Counted from the stretch's first letter, positions 8,977-18,073 are shown. The stretch: DNA of 64,000 nucleotides from Paenibacillus sinopodophylli (GCF_005930355.1 NZ_VDBO01000001.1:1791403-1855402); one strand, 5' to 3'. Program-made: numbers and translations. The notes: a model not told the origin generated them from the sequence alone.

Positions 8977-10551
8977 GTGGCCAACATCCAAGTTATGAAG
9001 GATCATACGATTATTAGAAATGATGATTTTATTGCAAAAGCGGAACAGCTAAAACCGGAGCTCATTCGTACAGAAGTCCATCCGGTCCATCTTATAGATG
9101 TAGTATCGGATGCCTCTGTCGTACATGGATGGAGAGCGAATATTTTGGAATCTGCTGAAGGACTAAGTGTGAAAAGCTTTGGCAAGGGTGATCAATTTAT
9201 TTTGGACTTTGGCACACATCTTGTCGGATATCTGGATGACATTCACATCCGTCCAGTCGGAAGCCCGCCGGATGCGCCTCTACATCTTAGAATTACCTTC
9301 GGTGAAATGCCGATCGAGATGGCTGAACCCTTCAGCTCTTATGAAGGCTGGATCAGCAGCTCTTGGCTGCAAGAAGCAGTGTTCTATGTCGATGTACTGC
9401 CTGGGGTTATCTCTCTGCCTCGTCGTTACAGCTTCCGCTATGTAAAGTTTGAGGTGATCGCAGCTTCCCAGAAATACCGTGTCTCCTTCGACAAAATCGT
9501 ATGCCGCACGGTTACTTCTGCTGATATCAGCAAGGTCACACCATTAGAGCATTCAGATGAGCTTATTCAGAAAATGGATGAGGTCAGTATCAAAACCTTG
9601 CAGGACTGCATGCAAATCGTCTTCGAGGATGGTCCTAAGCGAGACCGCAGACTATGGCTAGGGGATCTTCGGCTTCAAGCCTTGGCGAACTATGAGACCT
9701 TCAAAAATAACGAACTAGTGAAACGCAATCTATATTTGTTCGCCGGTCTCCCTAATGACAAAGGACAAATTACGGCCAACGTGTTTACGTTTGCGGATCT
9801 AATCGCTGATGATACGTACCTTCTCGACTATTCGATTTTGTTTGTCAACACCTTGTACGACTACTATGCTGCCACGCAGGATCTAGAAACCTTGACGGAG
9901 CTTTGGCCATCAGCACTTAGACAAATCGAGATCGCCTTTGACTATTTGGATGAAAGACATCTCGTTCGTGATTCAAATACATGGTATTCCTTCATCGATT
10001 GGAATCAGGAATTGAACAAGCAAGCATCAACGCAAGGCGTGTTGATCTACGCTCTGCGCAGAGCGATACAAATAGCCGAGATAGTTGGCAGTGATACTGT
10101 ATTAAGGTTGAAGCAGCAGCTCGATTTGATTGTAGATTCGGCTAAAGAGCATTTATGGGATGAAGCATTAGGCTTCTTCATAAGTGGTGCAGACCGTCAA
10201 GTCTCTTGGGCCAGCCAAATCTGGATGGTTCTCGCGGAGGTATGGGAGCCTCAGAGAAATAAAGAGCTGCTTAATCACTTGTTGGAAGTGAAACCTGCTG
10301 TAGGTGTCACCACTCCTTACCTGTACCACCATTTAGTTGAGGCGCTTATTCTTTCAGGTGATAAAGAAGTCGCCATCGATCAAATGAAAGGCTACTGGGG
10401 TGAAATGATCAACGATGGAGCTGATACGTTCTGGGAGCTATACGATCCCACGAATAAATCCTTCTCTCCTTATGGCAATCCAATGATCAATAGCTATTGC
10501 CATGCATGGAGCTGTACGCCCACTTATTTAATAAGGAAATATCATTTGTAG
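8977..10551 (+). CDS. GH78-like (alpha-L-rhamnosidase-type) glycosidase
   Basis: 524 residues with no signal peptide, so cytoplasmic. An N-terminal beta-sandwich (to about residue 190) leads to an (alpha/alpha)6-barrel with the GH78-type motif DGPKRDRRLWLGDLR. From what I recall of Bacillus RhaB, its Asp, Glu and Asp line up with D, D and D here, so the acid Glu appears to be Asp. The C-terminal SYCHAWSCTPTYLIRKY is also family-like. GTG start with GAGAGGGG upstream. At 524 residues it is shorter than classic rhamnosidases (about 900). It is divergent from the transporter operon and likely acts on the imported oligosaccharide. Exact sugar specificity is uncertain. Confidence 0.8.
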   Translation: MANIQVMKDHTIIRNDDFIAKAEQLKPELIRTEVHPVHLIDVVSDASVVHGWRANILESAEGLSVKSFGKGDQFILDFGTHLVGYLDDIHIRPVGSPPDAPLHLRITFGEMPIEMAEPFSSYEGWISSSWLQEAVFYVDVLPGVISLPRRYSFRYVKFEVIAASQKYRVSFDKIVCRTVTSADISKVTPLEHSDELIQKMDEVSIKTLQDCMQIVFEDGPKRDRRLWLGDLRLQALANYETFKNNELVKRNLYLFAGLPNDKGQITANVFTFADLIADDTYLLDYSILFVNTLYDYYAATQDLETLTELWPSALRQIEIAFDYLDERHLVRDSNTWYSFIDWNQELNKQASTQGVLIYALRRAIQIAEIVGSDTVLRLKQQLDLIVDSAKEHLWDEALGFFISGADRQVSWASQIWMVLAEVWEPQRNKELLNHLLEVKPAVGVTTPYLYHHLVEALILSGDKEVAIDQMKGYWGEMINDGADTFWELYDPTNKSFSPYGNPMINSYCHAWSCTPTYLIRKYHL

Positions 10552-10587
10552 GTCGTTAAAGGGCTCAGGTTCCATTTGTATGATAAA

Positions 10588-10627
10588 AATAAACCGTACA
10601 TAGCCAACAGGCCGTGTACGGTTTATT
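10588..10627. terminator. Bidirectional terminator between convergent genes
   Basis: AATAAACCGTACA and TGTACGGTTTATT form a perfect 13-base-pair stem. It lies between the stops of the GH78-like gene (plus) and the KASIII-like gene (minus) and serves both. Confidence 0.85.
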
Positions 10628-10629
10628 CA

Positions 10630-11625
10630 TTACCATTGAATGGAGCATGCTCCCAAAGAATAGCCCACTCCGAACCCAACCAATAGTATGTTTTGATGAT
10701 CCTTTATACGTCCTTCTGACAAATCCCGTTTTAAAGCAATCGGAATACTTGAAGACACCGTATTGCCTAAATCGCTCAGCTGTACCGAAAATTTATCCTT
10801 AGGAATTTGAAGACGATGACGTATTTTATCAATCATATATAAATTAGCTTGGTGGAATATAAAATAATCATAATCCTGCAGCGATTGATTTTGCTTCGTT
10901 AGCAGGCGATCGACCGCTTTTGGAATTTCTTCATATGCATATTTGAAAATTTCCGGACCGTTCATATAAAGATTCGCATCCGTGCGAATATGATTTCTTT
11001 CATCCTCATGCTCGACCCACGATTCCGGTCCTATCGGATGTCGCAATCCACCGGAAGGAATTATTAAATTTTTCCCGCCTCTTCCATCCGTTTCAAAATG
11101 AAATTTGCCGATCCCCTGACCATCGCGATGATTCCCCTCATCCCCAACAATTAGAGTCGCTGCAGCAGCGTCACCGAATATGGGCTTTACACTGTTATCT
11201 TTTTCATTAATGTATTTACTGTAGGTATCTGAGGTTACTAAAAGCACCTTCTTGGCTTCGCCTGACCCTATCAGACTTTTCGCCATAAACAACCCGTAAA
11301 TATAGCCTGAGCAGCCATGATTAAATTCCATAACACCACACTCGGAAGGCAGACCCAATCTTTCATGAAGAATGCAGGCCGTAGAAGGAAGAATGTAATC
11401 GGGAGACTGTGTGCAATAGAGGAAAAAATCGATCTCCTCCTTGTTCACTCCCTGATTGAACAGCTTCGCTACCGCCTCGAAAGCAAGATCTGACGCATAT
11501 TGTTCCTTCAATGCAATGTTTCGAGATAGAATGCCAATTTTATTCGTCAACGGATTATTAGGGTCATTAAACTCCTTATGATTCGGAACAAAATACTCGA
11601 CATGACTAATCCGACATGTAATCAC
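10630..11625 (-). CDS. KASIII (FabH)-like condensing enzyme
   Basis: 331 residues of the thiolase fold. The FabH-type catalytic triad is visible: Cys105 in FNHGCSGYIYG, His258 in FIFHQANLYM and Asn288 in LGNTVSSSIP; the glycine-rich C-terminal GFGVGYSLGACSIQW is also typical. Such enzymes condense an acyl-CoA or acyl thioester with an ACP-bound acceptor, or transfer acyl groups. GTG start with GGGGAG upstream. It is third in a cassette after a large hydrolase and a dedicated ACP, with no other fatty-acid genes nearby, so a specialised pathway is more likely than housekeeping fatty-acid synthesis. Confidence 0.85.
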   Translation of the reverse strand: MITCRISHVEYFVPNHKEFNDPNNPLTNKIGILSRNIALKEQYASDLAFEAVAKLFNQGVNKEEIDFFLYCTQSPDYILPSTACILHERLGLPSECGVMEFNHGCSGYIYGLFMAKSLIGSGEAKKVLLVTSDTYSKYINEKDNSVKPIFGDAAAATLIVGDEGNHRDGQGIGKFHFETDGRGGKNLIIPSGGLRHPIGPESWVEHEDERNHIRTDANLYMNGPEIFKYAYEEIPKAVDRLLTKQNQSLQDYDYFIFHQANLYMIDKIRHRLQIPKDKFSVQLSDLGNTVSSSIPIALKRDLSEGRIKDHQNILLVGFGVGYSLGACSIQW

Positions 11626-11650
11626 ATGAATCGTCTCCCCTTCGCAATCT

Positions 11651-11887
11651 TTATGCTGACGTTCTTTCTCTGATGAACGAGCTCAGCTTATCCAGAGAAT
11701 TCAGATCCTTTTGATGCACCTTACTGAAATCAAATTTGATTCGGAAAGCAGCTTCTATATCGATAGAAAGGGCAACAAAATCAAGAGAATCAATGGATTG
11801 AAGTACCTGGTCCAAATCCGTTTCACCATTTTCGTTATAGCCATTAATGATTTTCTCTAGCTTCTCAAACATAGCTTGGTCGCTCAT
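11651..11887 (-). CDS. Free-standing acyl carrier protein
   Basis: 78 residues, the normal size of an ACP. The DSL attachment motif for 4'-phosphopantetheine is present (SIDSLDFVALSIDIE, Ser34), followed by the usual helix (AAFRIKFDF). The start chosen has GGAGAG 7 bases upstream; it lies 23 bases inside the end of the preceding gene, implying translational coupling. The ACP presumably carries the acyl chain handled by the KASIII-like enzyme 25 bases downstream. It diverges from housekeeping AcpP (which reads DSLDTVEL). Confidence 0.85.
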   Translation of the reverse strand: MSDQAMFEKLEKIINGYNENGETDLDQVLQSIDSLDFVALSIDIEAAFRIKFDFSKVHQKDLNSLDKLSSFIRERTSA

Positions 11888-14489
11888 TAGATCTCTCCTC
11901 ATTGTCAATGTCAAAACTCTTTACGCCATTCTCTGAATACAGTAAAACCTGCTTGTTCAAATATTTGTTTCGACCATTTACATAGCCATTCAGCATAAGG
12001 CTCCCGCTTAGAAAGCTATTATCCAAAAGCTCGTAATCATTGGTATACAAAAACATGAGCTTCTTGCTCGGATCCAGCATTTGTCTAGTCATAACCACCA
12101 AGATATAAGATCCCTCGATATATTCGCCAGATGACAACTGATAGCCATATGGATCAAAATACAAACCGCATAGCGCTCGCAACCGAATAGTGAGCTCTTC
12201 ATTCCGATGATCACAAAATAGCAACGTATGCAATCTTAGGCTCTCTAGCTTCAAATCTTTATAATAATACTTCTGATAGTTCACATGGATCTCTGGCCGC
12301 CATGTATTCGTAACCGGTTTCAAAAAAGCATTGGCTGTTTTTTCAATAACGCCCTGAGTATGATCCTCTAATAGCGGTACAAAGGTTTGGAAGTCCTCTA
12401 GATAAATGTCCAGCAGTCCCATACCTTGGCATGAATAGCGGTTCTCCAGCTTGTCGGTATTGATTAATTCAAACGTATCATTTACCAGCTGGAACGTAAG
12501 TGATGAAGTAAAACCATAATCTCCTACGTCGAACGGCTTCTCATTAATATGAATATACTTAAACCATTCATCATCAAATGCAATAGTAAAACGATTCACA
12601 TGTGTTAATTCAACCGAAAACTGTATATCGTTTTTATCAAGGGTTAGCTCGGCATACTCACATTCTTTTGATATTTCATTCAGCGTGATGTAGCGTGTCT
12701 GATTATGTCTCTGTCTTTCCGTCCTGAACTGAATGCGCATCGTTGAACAATCCATGCTCTTACTAAGCAATAGCTTCAATACTGACGGGCATAGCGTATA
12801 AAACTCTGCATCAAAATGATTAAGATCCGCTAATAAAATGCCTGTATAGTGCTCCTTGCTATATGATGTTAGTGACGCGATCTGATGAAAATGCTCAATA
12901 TGAGGATGATCTGCCGTACCACATAAGTGAATAACTTCCATATGAGATACATTGGCTAAATTTGGTCGATATGGAGAACCCCCGTCGACTAATATGGCCG
13001 TGAAGAGATGAGGATTTGCTTGTGCAATAGCCCATGTGGCATAAGCTCCATTCGAATTGCCATACATATAAATGCGAGTTAAGTTTATGTTCATTTTACA
13101 CATGATTAATTGGTATACTTCTAGAAACGAAGCTTCACCAATATAACTGCCTAACGTTACGCCTCTGCCGCTCGGAACAACGAATATAAACTCATCTCCG
13201 CTTGTGAGCATTTGTTTGATCGGGTTGTATACAAAGGGTTGGGCGTATCTGCGTATAGGCAAATGAAACAATACCGGATATGCTTTATTTTGGTCATATG
13301 AATGGGGCAGTGCTATCGTGTATTTCTCAACAGAGCTGTCGATTTGGGAATGGTAATAGACATTCACAACATCCCTGCATTGGAATAGAAAATCGTTCCA
13401 CCTTCCCCCAGTGCGATAAACGTCTAATAGTTTAGACAGTATCTCCACTTCATCAATGATCTCTCTCAAATCTTCTGCATAGGCTATGTTGTCAGACAAT
13501 AATTCACAAACTTCCTTATACCTGTATTCGAAATTAATTTTGTCCTCTAATCCCAAATTCAAATATTTGGTTTCATGTTGATAGGTTTGCAGGAGCCCGT
13601 TCAGCTTGATGCGCCAGTCATTCACGAGCACATAACTGGTCTCTTCTCGTTTTCCCGATCCCGTATCGTATTGGACTACAAGCTTGAGAAATGGACTATC
13701 CGGATAAGACTTTCGATACTCGACTAAATCCAAACGGACTCGCTCAAGCATACCTGTTGTAAAATGGTTTATGCTATTTTCGTTGCCGTCATACATATGT
13801 ACGGTGATTCTATCCTTAGCTGAAAGATGGATATAATCTTTCGGTAACACCATGAATTCGTGGACTGCCTCTTCCCTTCGGTCTGCGCGAGTCTGGACAA
13901 TATCCACCTTATTCATTAGCGAATTCTCCGCATACTCCCTGAGCCAATTCATCTGCGCATGGATCGATATCTCATCGAAAGGCAGATCATAAAGGACCAA
14001 TCCTTTATTAAATATCGAATTGTACTCAAGCATAACCGTATGCTCCCCCATTGCTAAGGGGAAGATGATCTCGCCTCTTCCATCATAATTGTCGCCCTGA
14101 AGGAGCAGTTGATCATCAATCCATATCTTGCAGTAATTCATTATTTTTTGGAGTAATACACTTTTGGGTTCTTCACAGTAGATCGTAAAGAGGATAAGAA
14201 TACGTTCCTTATTACTTTTCAAACCTAAGGACAGTATATTAAGCTCGCCATCATCGTCCAGCGTGTCATAATAAGCGATCGGAAGCGGTGTACCATCGGC
14301 AAGCAATACCACTCCTCCATCGTCTATTACGCAATCGCCATCCATAAACAAATGCGATAGTTGATGGTTTAGTATGTCATTGTCAGGTGGACTAACAAAA
14401 GGACCTGCCAGCAAAGCATGTTTAATTTTTATTTGATTATCGACAAATGAATACGTTACCTTTTCTTTACTTGATTCGGATATCCGCAT
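11865..14489 (-). CDS. Large alpha/beta-hydrolase (esterase-like) protein
   Basis: 874 residues, no signal peptide or membrane segment. Residues 1-370 are not recognised and look beta-rich. Residues about 375-580 form an esterase-D/PHB-depolymerase-type alpha/beta hydrolase: nucleophile Ser479 in YGNSNGAYATW, probable acid Asp527 (CGTADHPH) and His558 (LNHFD). About 290 further residues at the C-terminus are unrecognised. AGGAGATAG precedes the ATG. It leads the cassette with ACP and KASIII-like genes, which suggests action on an acyl thioester or ester, for example as hydrolase or acyltransferase. The individual domain is clear; the overall role is unknown. Confidence 0.7.
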   Translation of the reverse strand: MRISESSKEKVTYSFVDNQIKIKHALLAGPFVSPPDNDILNHQLSHLFMDGDCVIDDGGVVLLADGTPLPIAYYDTLDDDGELNILSLGLKSNKERILILFTIYCEEPKSVLLQKIMNYCKIWIDDQLLLQGDNYDGRGEIIFPLAMGEHTVMLEYNSIFNKGLVLYDLPFDEISIHAQMNWLREYAENSLMNKVDIVQTRADRREEAVHEFMVLPKDYIHLSAKDRITVHMYDGNENSINHFTTGMLERVRLDLVEYRKSYPDSPFLKLVVQYDTGSGKREETSYVLVNDWRIKLNGLLQTYQHETKYLNLGLEDKINFEYRYKEVCELLSDNIAYAEDLREIIDEVEILSKLLDVYRTGGRWNDFLFQCRDVVNVYYHSQIDSSVEKYTIALPHSYDQNKAYPVLFHLPIRRYAQPFVYNPIKQMLTSGDEFIFVVPSGRGVTLGSYIGEASFLEVYQLIMCKMNINLTRIYMYGNSNGAYATWAIAQANPHLFTAILVDGGSPYRPNLANVSHMEVIHLCGTADHPHIEHFHQIASLTSYSKEHYTGILLADLNHFDAEFYTLCPSVLKLLLSKSMDCSTMRIQFRTERQRHNQTRYITLNEISKECEYAELTLDKNDIQFSVELTHVNRFTIAFDDEWFKYIHINEKPFDVGDYGFTSSLTFQLVNDTFELINTDKLENRYSCQGMGLLDIYLEDFQTFVPLLEDHTQGVIEKTANAFLKPVTNTWRPEIHVNYQKYYYKDLKLESLRLHTLLFCDHRNEELTIRLRALCGLYFDPYGYQLSSGEYIEGSYILVVMTRQMLDPSKKLMFLYTNDYELLDNSFLSGSLMLNGYVNGRNKYLNKQVLLYSENGVKSFDIDNEERSNERPSYV

Positions 14490-15131
14490 TAGTTCTATCT
14501 CCTATATCGTTTTAATAGTAACGAATTAGTTGTGTGAGATGATTGATTATCTGAATCTTTTGGCGCTTCATTCTCTGTACTAGAATGCGGATCGGTTCTA
14601 CTTGTAGGTGTGTGAAATGTATGTGGGTCGTGTAGTCATTAGCCGTTCAATGAGGGTCGATCTGGATGATTTAATTGAGGAGTTTCTCTAGATGCAATGA
14701 ACGTCATTTCCCTCCAATCCTACATGGCAGCATGTAATTGACGGAATCGTAATTATAGATAGAGGCTAACAGTAAATGGTATCTTCATCATACGAACCTT
14801 TTGGGATCGCTGTCAATATGACGGTGTAACTGAATTGTGAGGTTCTCAGGTTAGGGATGAGCTATTTGAATCTTATATTACGGAATATGGGCAAAAAAAG
14901 ACGATAGAACTAAAGCTCCATCAGCTTCTTTATCAATTGTGTTTCCTCGTAACGCCGGCATTCCTTTTTGAATTCGATTGATTCATCTTCAAATAAAAAA
15001 TTAGCGCTTATAATGATAATTTGGAATACACAAACTATTGTTGTTCAATTTTGTAACATTAAAGTTTTTTGGTAGCTTTGGTGAGATTGAAAGAAGAATT
15101 GGTTTTGTCAAAATCAATAGGAGTGACGGAT
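14490..15131. other. Decayed intergenic stretch with gene relics
   Basis: No intact gene. At 14616-14681 a 21-codon plus-strand frame (MYVGRVVISRSMRVDLDD...) resembles the tail of an excisionase-type helix-turn-helix protein. At 14841-14981 a plus-strand frame (DELFESYITEYGQKK, LKLHQLLYQL) resembles the segment between sensor and DNA-binding domains of an AraC regulator. Both are fragments without starts. The remainder shows nothing I can name. Confidence 0.4.
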
Positions 15132-15490
15132 AATGGAATTATAATTTCGAACCTTTTAAAACGATATACTTATCTCTTAAGAGCTTTCTAGAGTAATCAG
15201 ATACAAATGCAATTATTTTGTTGTGTTTTAACGTAATTGCTTTTAGTCCAATGGATCTTTTAATATCGCTCATAATGCGTAAGCCATCATTCTTAAAAAA
15301 GTTCTTAATTTCCCTATTTATTATTATTGCAATAGAGATAATTCAATTCGTAACTTATCTGGGTATTGCAGATGTGGATGATGTTATTTTGAATATAACT
15401 GGCTGTGTTATCGGTCACTTAGCATATATAATAGTTGCTAAGTTTCAGATATTTAAAATAAAATCTAATAAGCAAATGGAAACCACCTAA
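15132..15490 (+). pseudogene. VanZ-like gene, broken
   Basis: The plus frame reads NFEPFKTIYLSLKSF, then an in-frame TAA at 15194, then a hydrophobic stretch ending in IEIIQFVTYLGIADVDDVILN and ITGCVIGHLAY. This follows the VanZ-family order: an N-terminal NLIPFKTI-like motif, membrane helices, then EIxQ and DIDD(L/V)ILN. There is also a stop just before the first motif and no start with a ribosome site, so the gene is dead or can only give a truncated C-terminal peptide. VanZ proteins are small membrane proteins, some giving low-level teicoplanin resistance. Confidence 0.6.
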
Positions 15491-15508
15491 TAAGCGGTTT
15501 TTGTTTTC
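15480..15508 (+). terminator. Weak terminator after VanZ relic
   Basis: AAACCACC pairs imperfectly with GCGGTTT and is followed by TTGTTTT; it overlaps the VanZ stop codon. Confidence 0.35.
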
Positions 15509-15558
15509 TACGGTGCCTTAAAATACTGTTTTCATAAGACAAATTGTCGTCTTTAAGG

Positions 15559-15564
15559 TATAAT
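15559..15564 (+). promoter_or_regulatory. Candidate -10 box for SHOCT gene
   Basis: TATAAT, a perfect -10 hexamer, lies 17 bases before the GGGGAG ribosome site of the next gene. A dyad (GACAAATTGTC, 15538-15548) overlaps the place where the -35 should be; no good -35 hexamer is seen. Confidence 0.4.
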
Positions 15565-15622
15565 ATGCCTAAAAAGTTAAGGGGAGTTTACTATCAGTTA
15601 TAAAAATCCATCTACAATTCTT

Positions 15623-16444
15623 ATGATGATATTTACTGGAATATTGGTCTTAGGAGTTATATTGACGAATCTTATTGTTTTTTTAATCGGTCTTTTCGGT
15701 ACATTGATTTTTCTTGTAGTTTCTCTTGTAAGTTTGATAAAAGCAGGAATTCTTTTAAACAAAAAACTAGATACTCAAATTAAAGATATGATCAATGATA
15801 TTGGGAATTTTAATGTTTCACAAGATTATGTATCCAATGACAGAGAAAACTATATTGCTATTGATGAAACTAGCAAAAGGGTGGCTTTTGTTTATAATCA
15901 GGAAATTAATACAAGTACTGTTATTGTCGATAATCTATTTAGTTATAAATGTGCTGTTTACTCGTATGCGAATGTTTTACAATCATCAATCATTTTAGAC
16001 GGCAACACAGTAAGCACTGCATCAAGTATGACTACTATTGGAAGATCCTTATTAGGTGGATTTTTGGCTGGAAAAACCGGAGCAATTATTGGTGGTTTGA
16101 GTGCTGCGAGAACAACTGAAAACCAAGTTAAAAAAATTCTATTGCAGATAGTTGTAAACGACATAGCAAAATCTTTTCATACAATTACTTTTGGAAGCTT
16201 TCCAAAAGGAGCCCAAAAAGATAATTTATCCTTTAAAGATGCTGAAAGCAAAGTAACTCATTGGCATAACATATTATCATTTTTAATTAAACAAGTTGAT
16301 GATGCCGAACGTTCAGATCCCAGTAATAATTCAAAGGGAAATTCGGTTGCCGATGAATTGACGAAGCTTTCCATGTTGGTAAGAGATGGATTAATGACAC
16401 ATGAGGAATTTAATCAACAGAAGATTAGATTGTTAAGTCAATAG
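15623..16444 (+). CDS. SHOCT-domain membrane protein of unknown function
   Basis: 273 residues from the first ATG. One or two N-terminal membrane segments (ILVLGVILTNLIVFLIGLFG), a middle domain with a glycine-rich segment (GFLAGKTGAIIGGLSAA), and a C-terminal SHOCT motif (DELTKLSMLVRDGLMTHEEF). SHOCT is a short helical oligomerisation module; function is otherwise unknown. The strong ribosome site (AAGGGGAG) is 36 bases upstream of this ATG but exactly 6 bases before an in-frame ATC at 15593, giving ISYKNPSTIL ahead of the ATG. Translation may therefore begin at a non-standard ATC, or an ATG was lost. A terminator follows. Confidence 0.7.
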   Translation: MMIFTGILVLGVILTNLIVFLIGLFGTLIFLVVSLVSLIKAGILLNKKLDTQIKDMINDIGNFNVSQDYVSNDRENYIAIDETSKRVAFVYNQEINTSTVIVDNLFSYKCAVYSYANVLQSSIILDGNTVSTASSMTTIGRSLLGGFLAGKTGAIIGGLSAARTTENQVKKILLQIVVNDIAKSFHTITFGSFPKGAQKDNLSFKDAESKVTHWHNILSFLIKQVDDAERSDPSNNSKGNSVADELTKLSMLVRDGLMTHEEFNQQKIRLLSQ

Positions 16445-16456
16445 ATAGTAAGGCGA

Positions 16457-16482
16457 AGCGATCATAAAATGGTCGCTTTTTT
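16457..16482 (+). terminator. Terminator of the SHOCT gene
   Basis: AGCGATCA and TGGTCGCT form an 8-base-pair stem (one G-U pair) followed by TTTTTT, 13 bases after the stop codon. Confidence 0.8.
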
Positions 16483-16564
16483 AATATTAATGAAATAGTA
16501 GTTTCAAGTGGAGCAATATTGAAAATTCAAACCGTATTATATACAGTTATATTAACAGGCCTGT

Positions 16565-17785
16565 TGATTAACCACTAGATGGTAGAAAAAATGCCGTCAA
16601 CCCGGTAAAATGTTTGTACCCCTACAAACAGATCGGAAGGTTACGACTCCATGAAAAAGTCTAACACGATTCTCCCCATTCTTCAAACTGTCCTTACGCC
16701 CGAAGAAGTCGAAACCATAGTGAAGACGGTTGGCTATGTCGATACGGCGCGAAAATTCACCCTTTATCAGTTGCTTCACTATTGGGTTGCCGCAGCCAGT
16801 GAGGAATGGCCGGGCTATCGTTTCGCCCCGGATCACGCTGCTTCTAGTGGCCTGTCTCCCGTTCACTATTCTTGTTTTTCCGGAAAAGCAGCTGATGTAC
16901 CGTTCGCTGTATTTAAGGAGCTATTTCAGCTACTTGTTCGCAAATATAATCTTGAAACGAGGCGCAAGCTGGTCTTCCCAAAAGAATGATTGCTTATTGA
17001 CTCAACAACTATCACAGTGGGAAAAACTCGCTTACCCTGGGCACCTTACCACGGTGAAAAGGCGGCAGTTAAACTGCATTTCGCATTATGGGCTCAAAAC
17101 GGACAGCCGTTTAGCGTTACGGAAAGCATTGGTGCAAGGCATGATGGCCCTTTATGCGAATCCTTGGAAAACCCCAACTTTATTATGGTAATGGACCGAG
17201 CTTACGACAAATTGAAACGCCTGGATCGCTACAAACAAGAGGGTCAATCCTATGTCATCCGGCTTCGTGACAATGTCCATTTCGAAAAACCCTATGCGCT
17301 AAAGCGTCAAGTCCTTGCAGATTTTCAAGTCATTCGAAATATCACTTGCCAGTTGGGAACGCCGCAGTGTCGTTCTAAGCATCGTCACCGCGTGATCATT
17401 TTTCGTGATTTTGAGGGGGAGAAGTTCGCGTCGTGACTGATTTGTTAGGCGTTACAGCTGAGAAAATCGCTCTGATCTATAAAGCCCGCTGGCAAAATAG
17501 AATTTTTTTCGTTGGATTAAACAACATTTAAACATTCCAACGTTATTTGGTACGACTGAAAACGCCGTCTATGGCCAATTATTCTCTGCGATGATCGTCT
17601 TTGTGTTGCTCAAATGGATATTTGATGGCTCAAGTCAAGAATTCCCTCGTCATGCTCATCTTTCGTTTGTTCGATTTGCTCGCTTACTGCTTGTTGGTCG
17701 ACTATCTGTAGAATGGATGATTCGATTACATCGTCTCCTTACAGTGAATTATGGATTAATCTCAGATATAAATTATGGTTAATCA
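16565..17785 (+). mobile_element. Decayed IS4-type insertion sequence
   Basis: About 1.2 kb around a dead transposase gene. TGATTAACCA at 16565-16574 is repeated exactly in inverted orientation (TGGTTAATCA) at 17776-17785, which I take as the inner or core parts of the terminal repeats. No target-site duplication could be fixed with confidence. The size fits an IS4-family element. Confidence 0.6.
16651..17782 (+). pseudogene. IS4-family transposase, multiply disrupted
   Basis: Transposase spread over several frames. The first part (MKKSNTILPIL...) ends at TGA 16987; the same frame resumes at once with LLIDSTTITVG, holding the first catalytic Asp, and MDRAYDKLKRLDRY, likely holding the second. 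A frameshift near 17420 moves the frame to VVTDLLGVTAEKIALIYKARWQ. A second shift just after this falls inside the family's Y-R-E-K signature and removes the catalytic Glu. The frame then recovers as HLNIPTLFGTTENAVYGQLF and runs to 17782. With a stop and at least two shifts it cannot make active transposase. Confidence 0.88.
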
Positions 17786-17809
17786 TAAGGACTGGAAATA
17801 AATATACTT

Positions 17810-18073
17810 TTATACATTTTTCTCAAATATCAACTCACATGAATTATCCTCTAATGAATTCATTACGTCTAAATGAATGTGGGCACCCATCGGAACTTTT
17901 GCTTGTGCAAGATTCAGCAAGTGATTGGCAAGTGATATTAGACCAGCTTCATTCGCGACGATTTTCACACAGTCATTATTTATGGATGTATGAATTATAA
18001 AATCTTCATTCCATAGAAGTTTTAATCCTTCTTCAGGCGAATACTCAGGAATTTCGATCATAAGTTTCTTCAT
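17810..18073 (-). CDS. Imm32-like immunity protein
   Basis: 87 residues. The pattern EEGLKLLWNEDF, ANEAGLISLANHLLNLAQAK, VPMGAHIHLD, MNSLEDNSCELIFEK matches what I know of the Imm32 family, small cytoplasmic proteins proposed to neutralise polymorphic toxins. GGAGGG lies 7 bases before the ATG. No toxin gene is adjacent: the neighbours are the dead IS element and a YitT-type gene, so it is an orphan, perhaps defending against toxins of kin. The family assignment rests on motif memory. Confidence 0.7.
   Translation of the reverse strand: MKKLMIEIPEYSPEEGLKLLWNEDFIIHTSINNDCVKIVANEAGLISLANHLLNLAQAKVPMGAHIHLDVMNSLEDNSCELIFEKNV

Noticed and set aside
16730..17191. 153-codon frame overlapping the transposase
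   Set aside because: It is an alternative frame across the IS4 transposase; the catalytic motifs read in the other frame.
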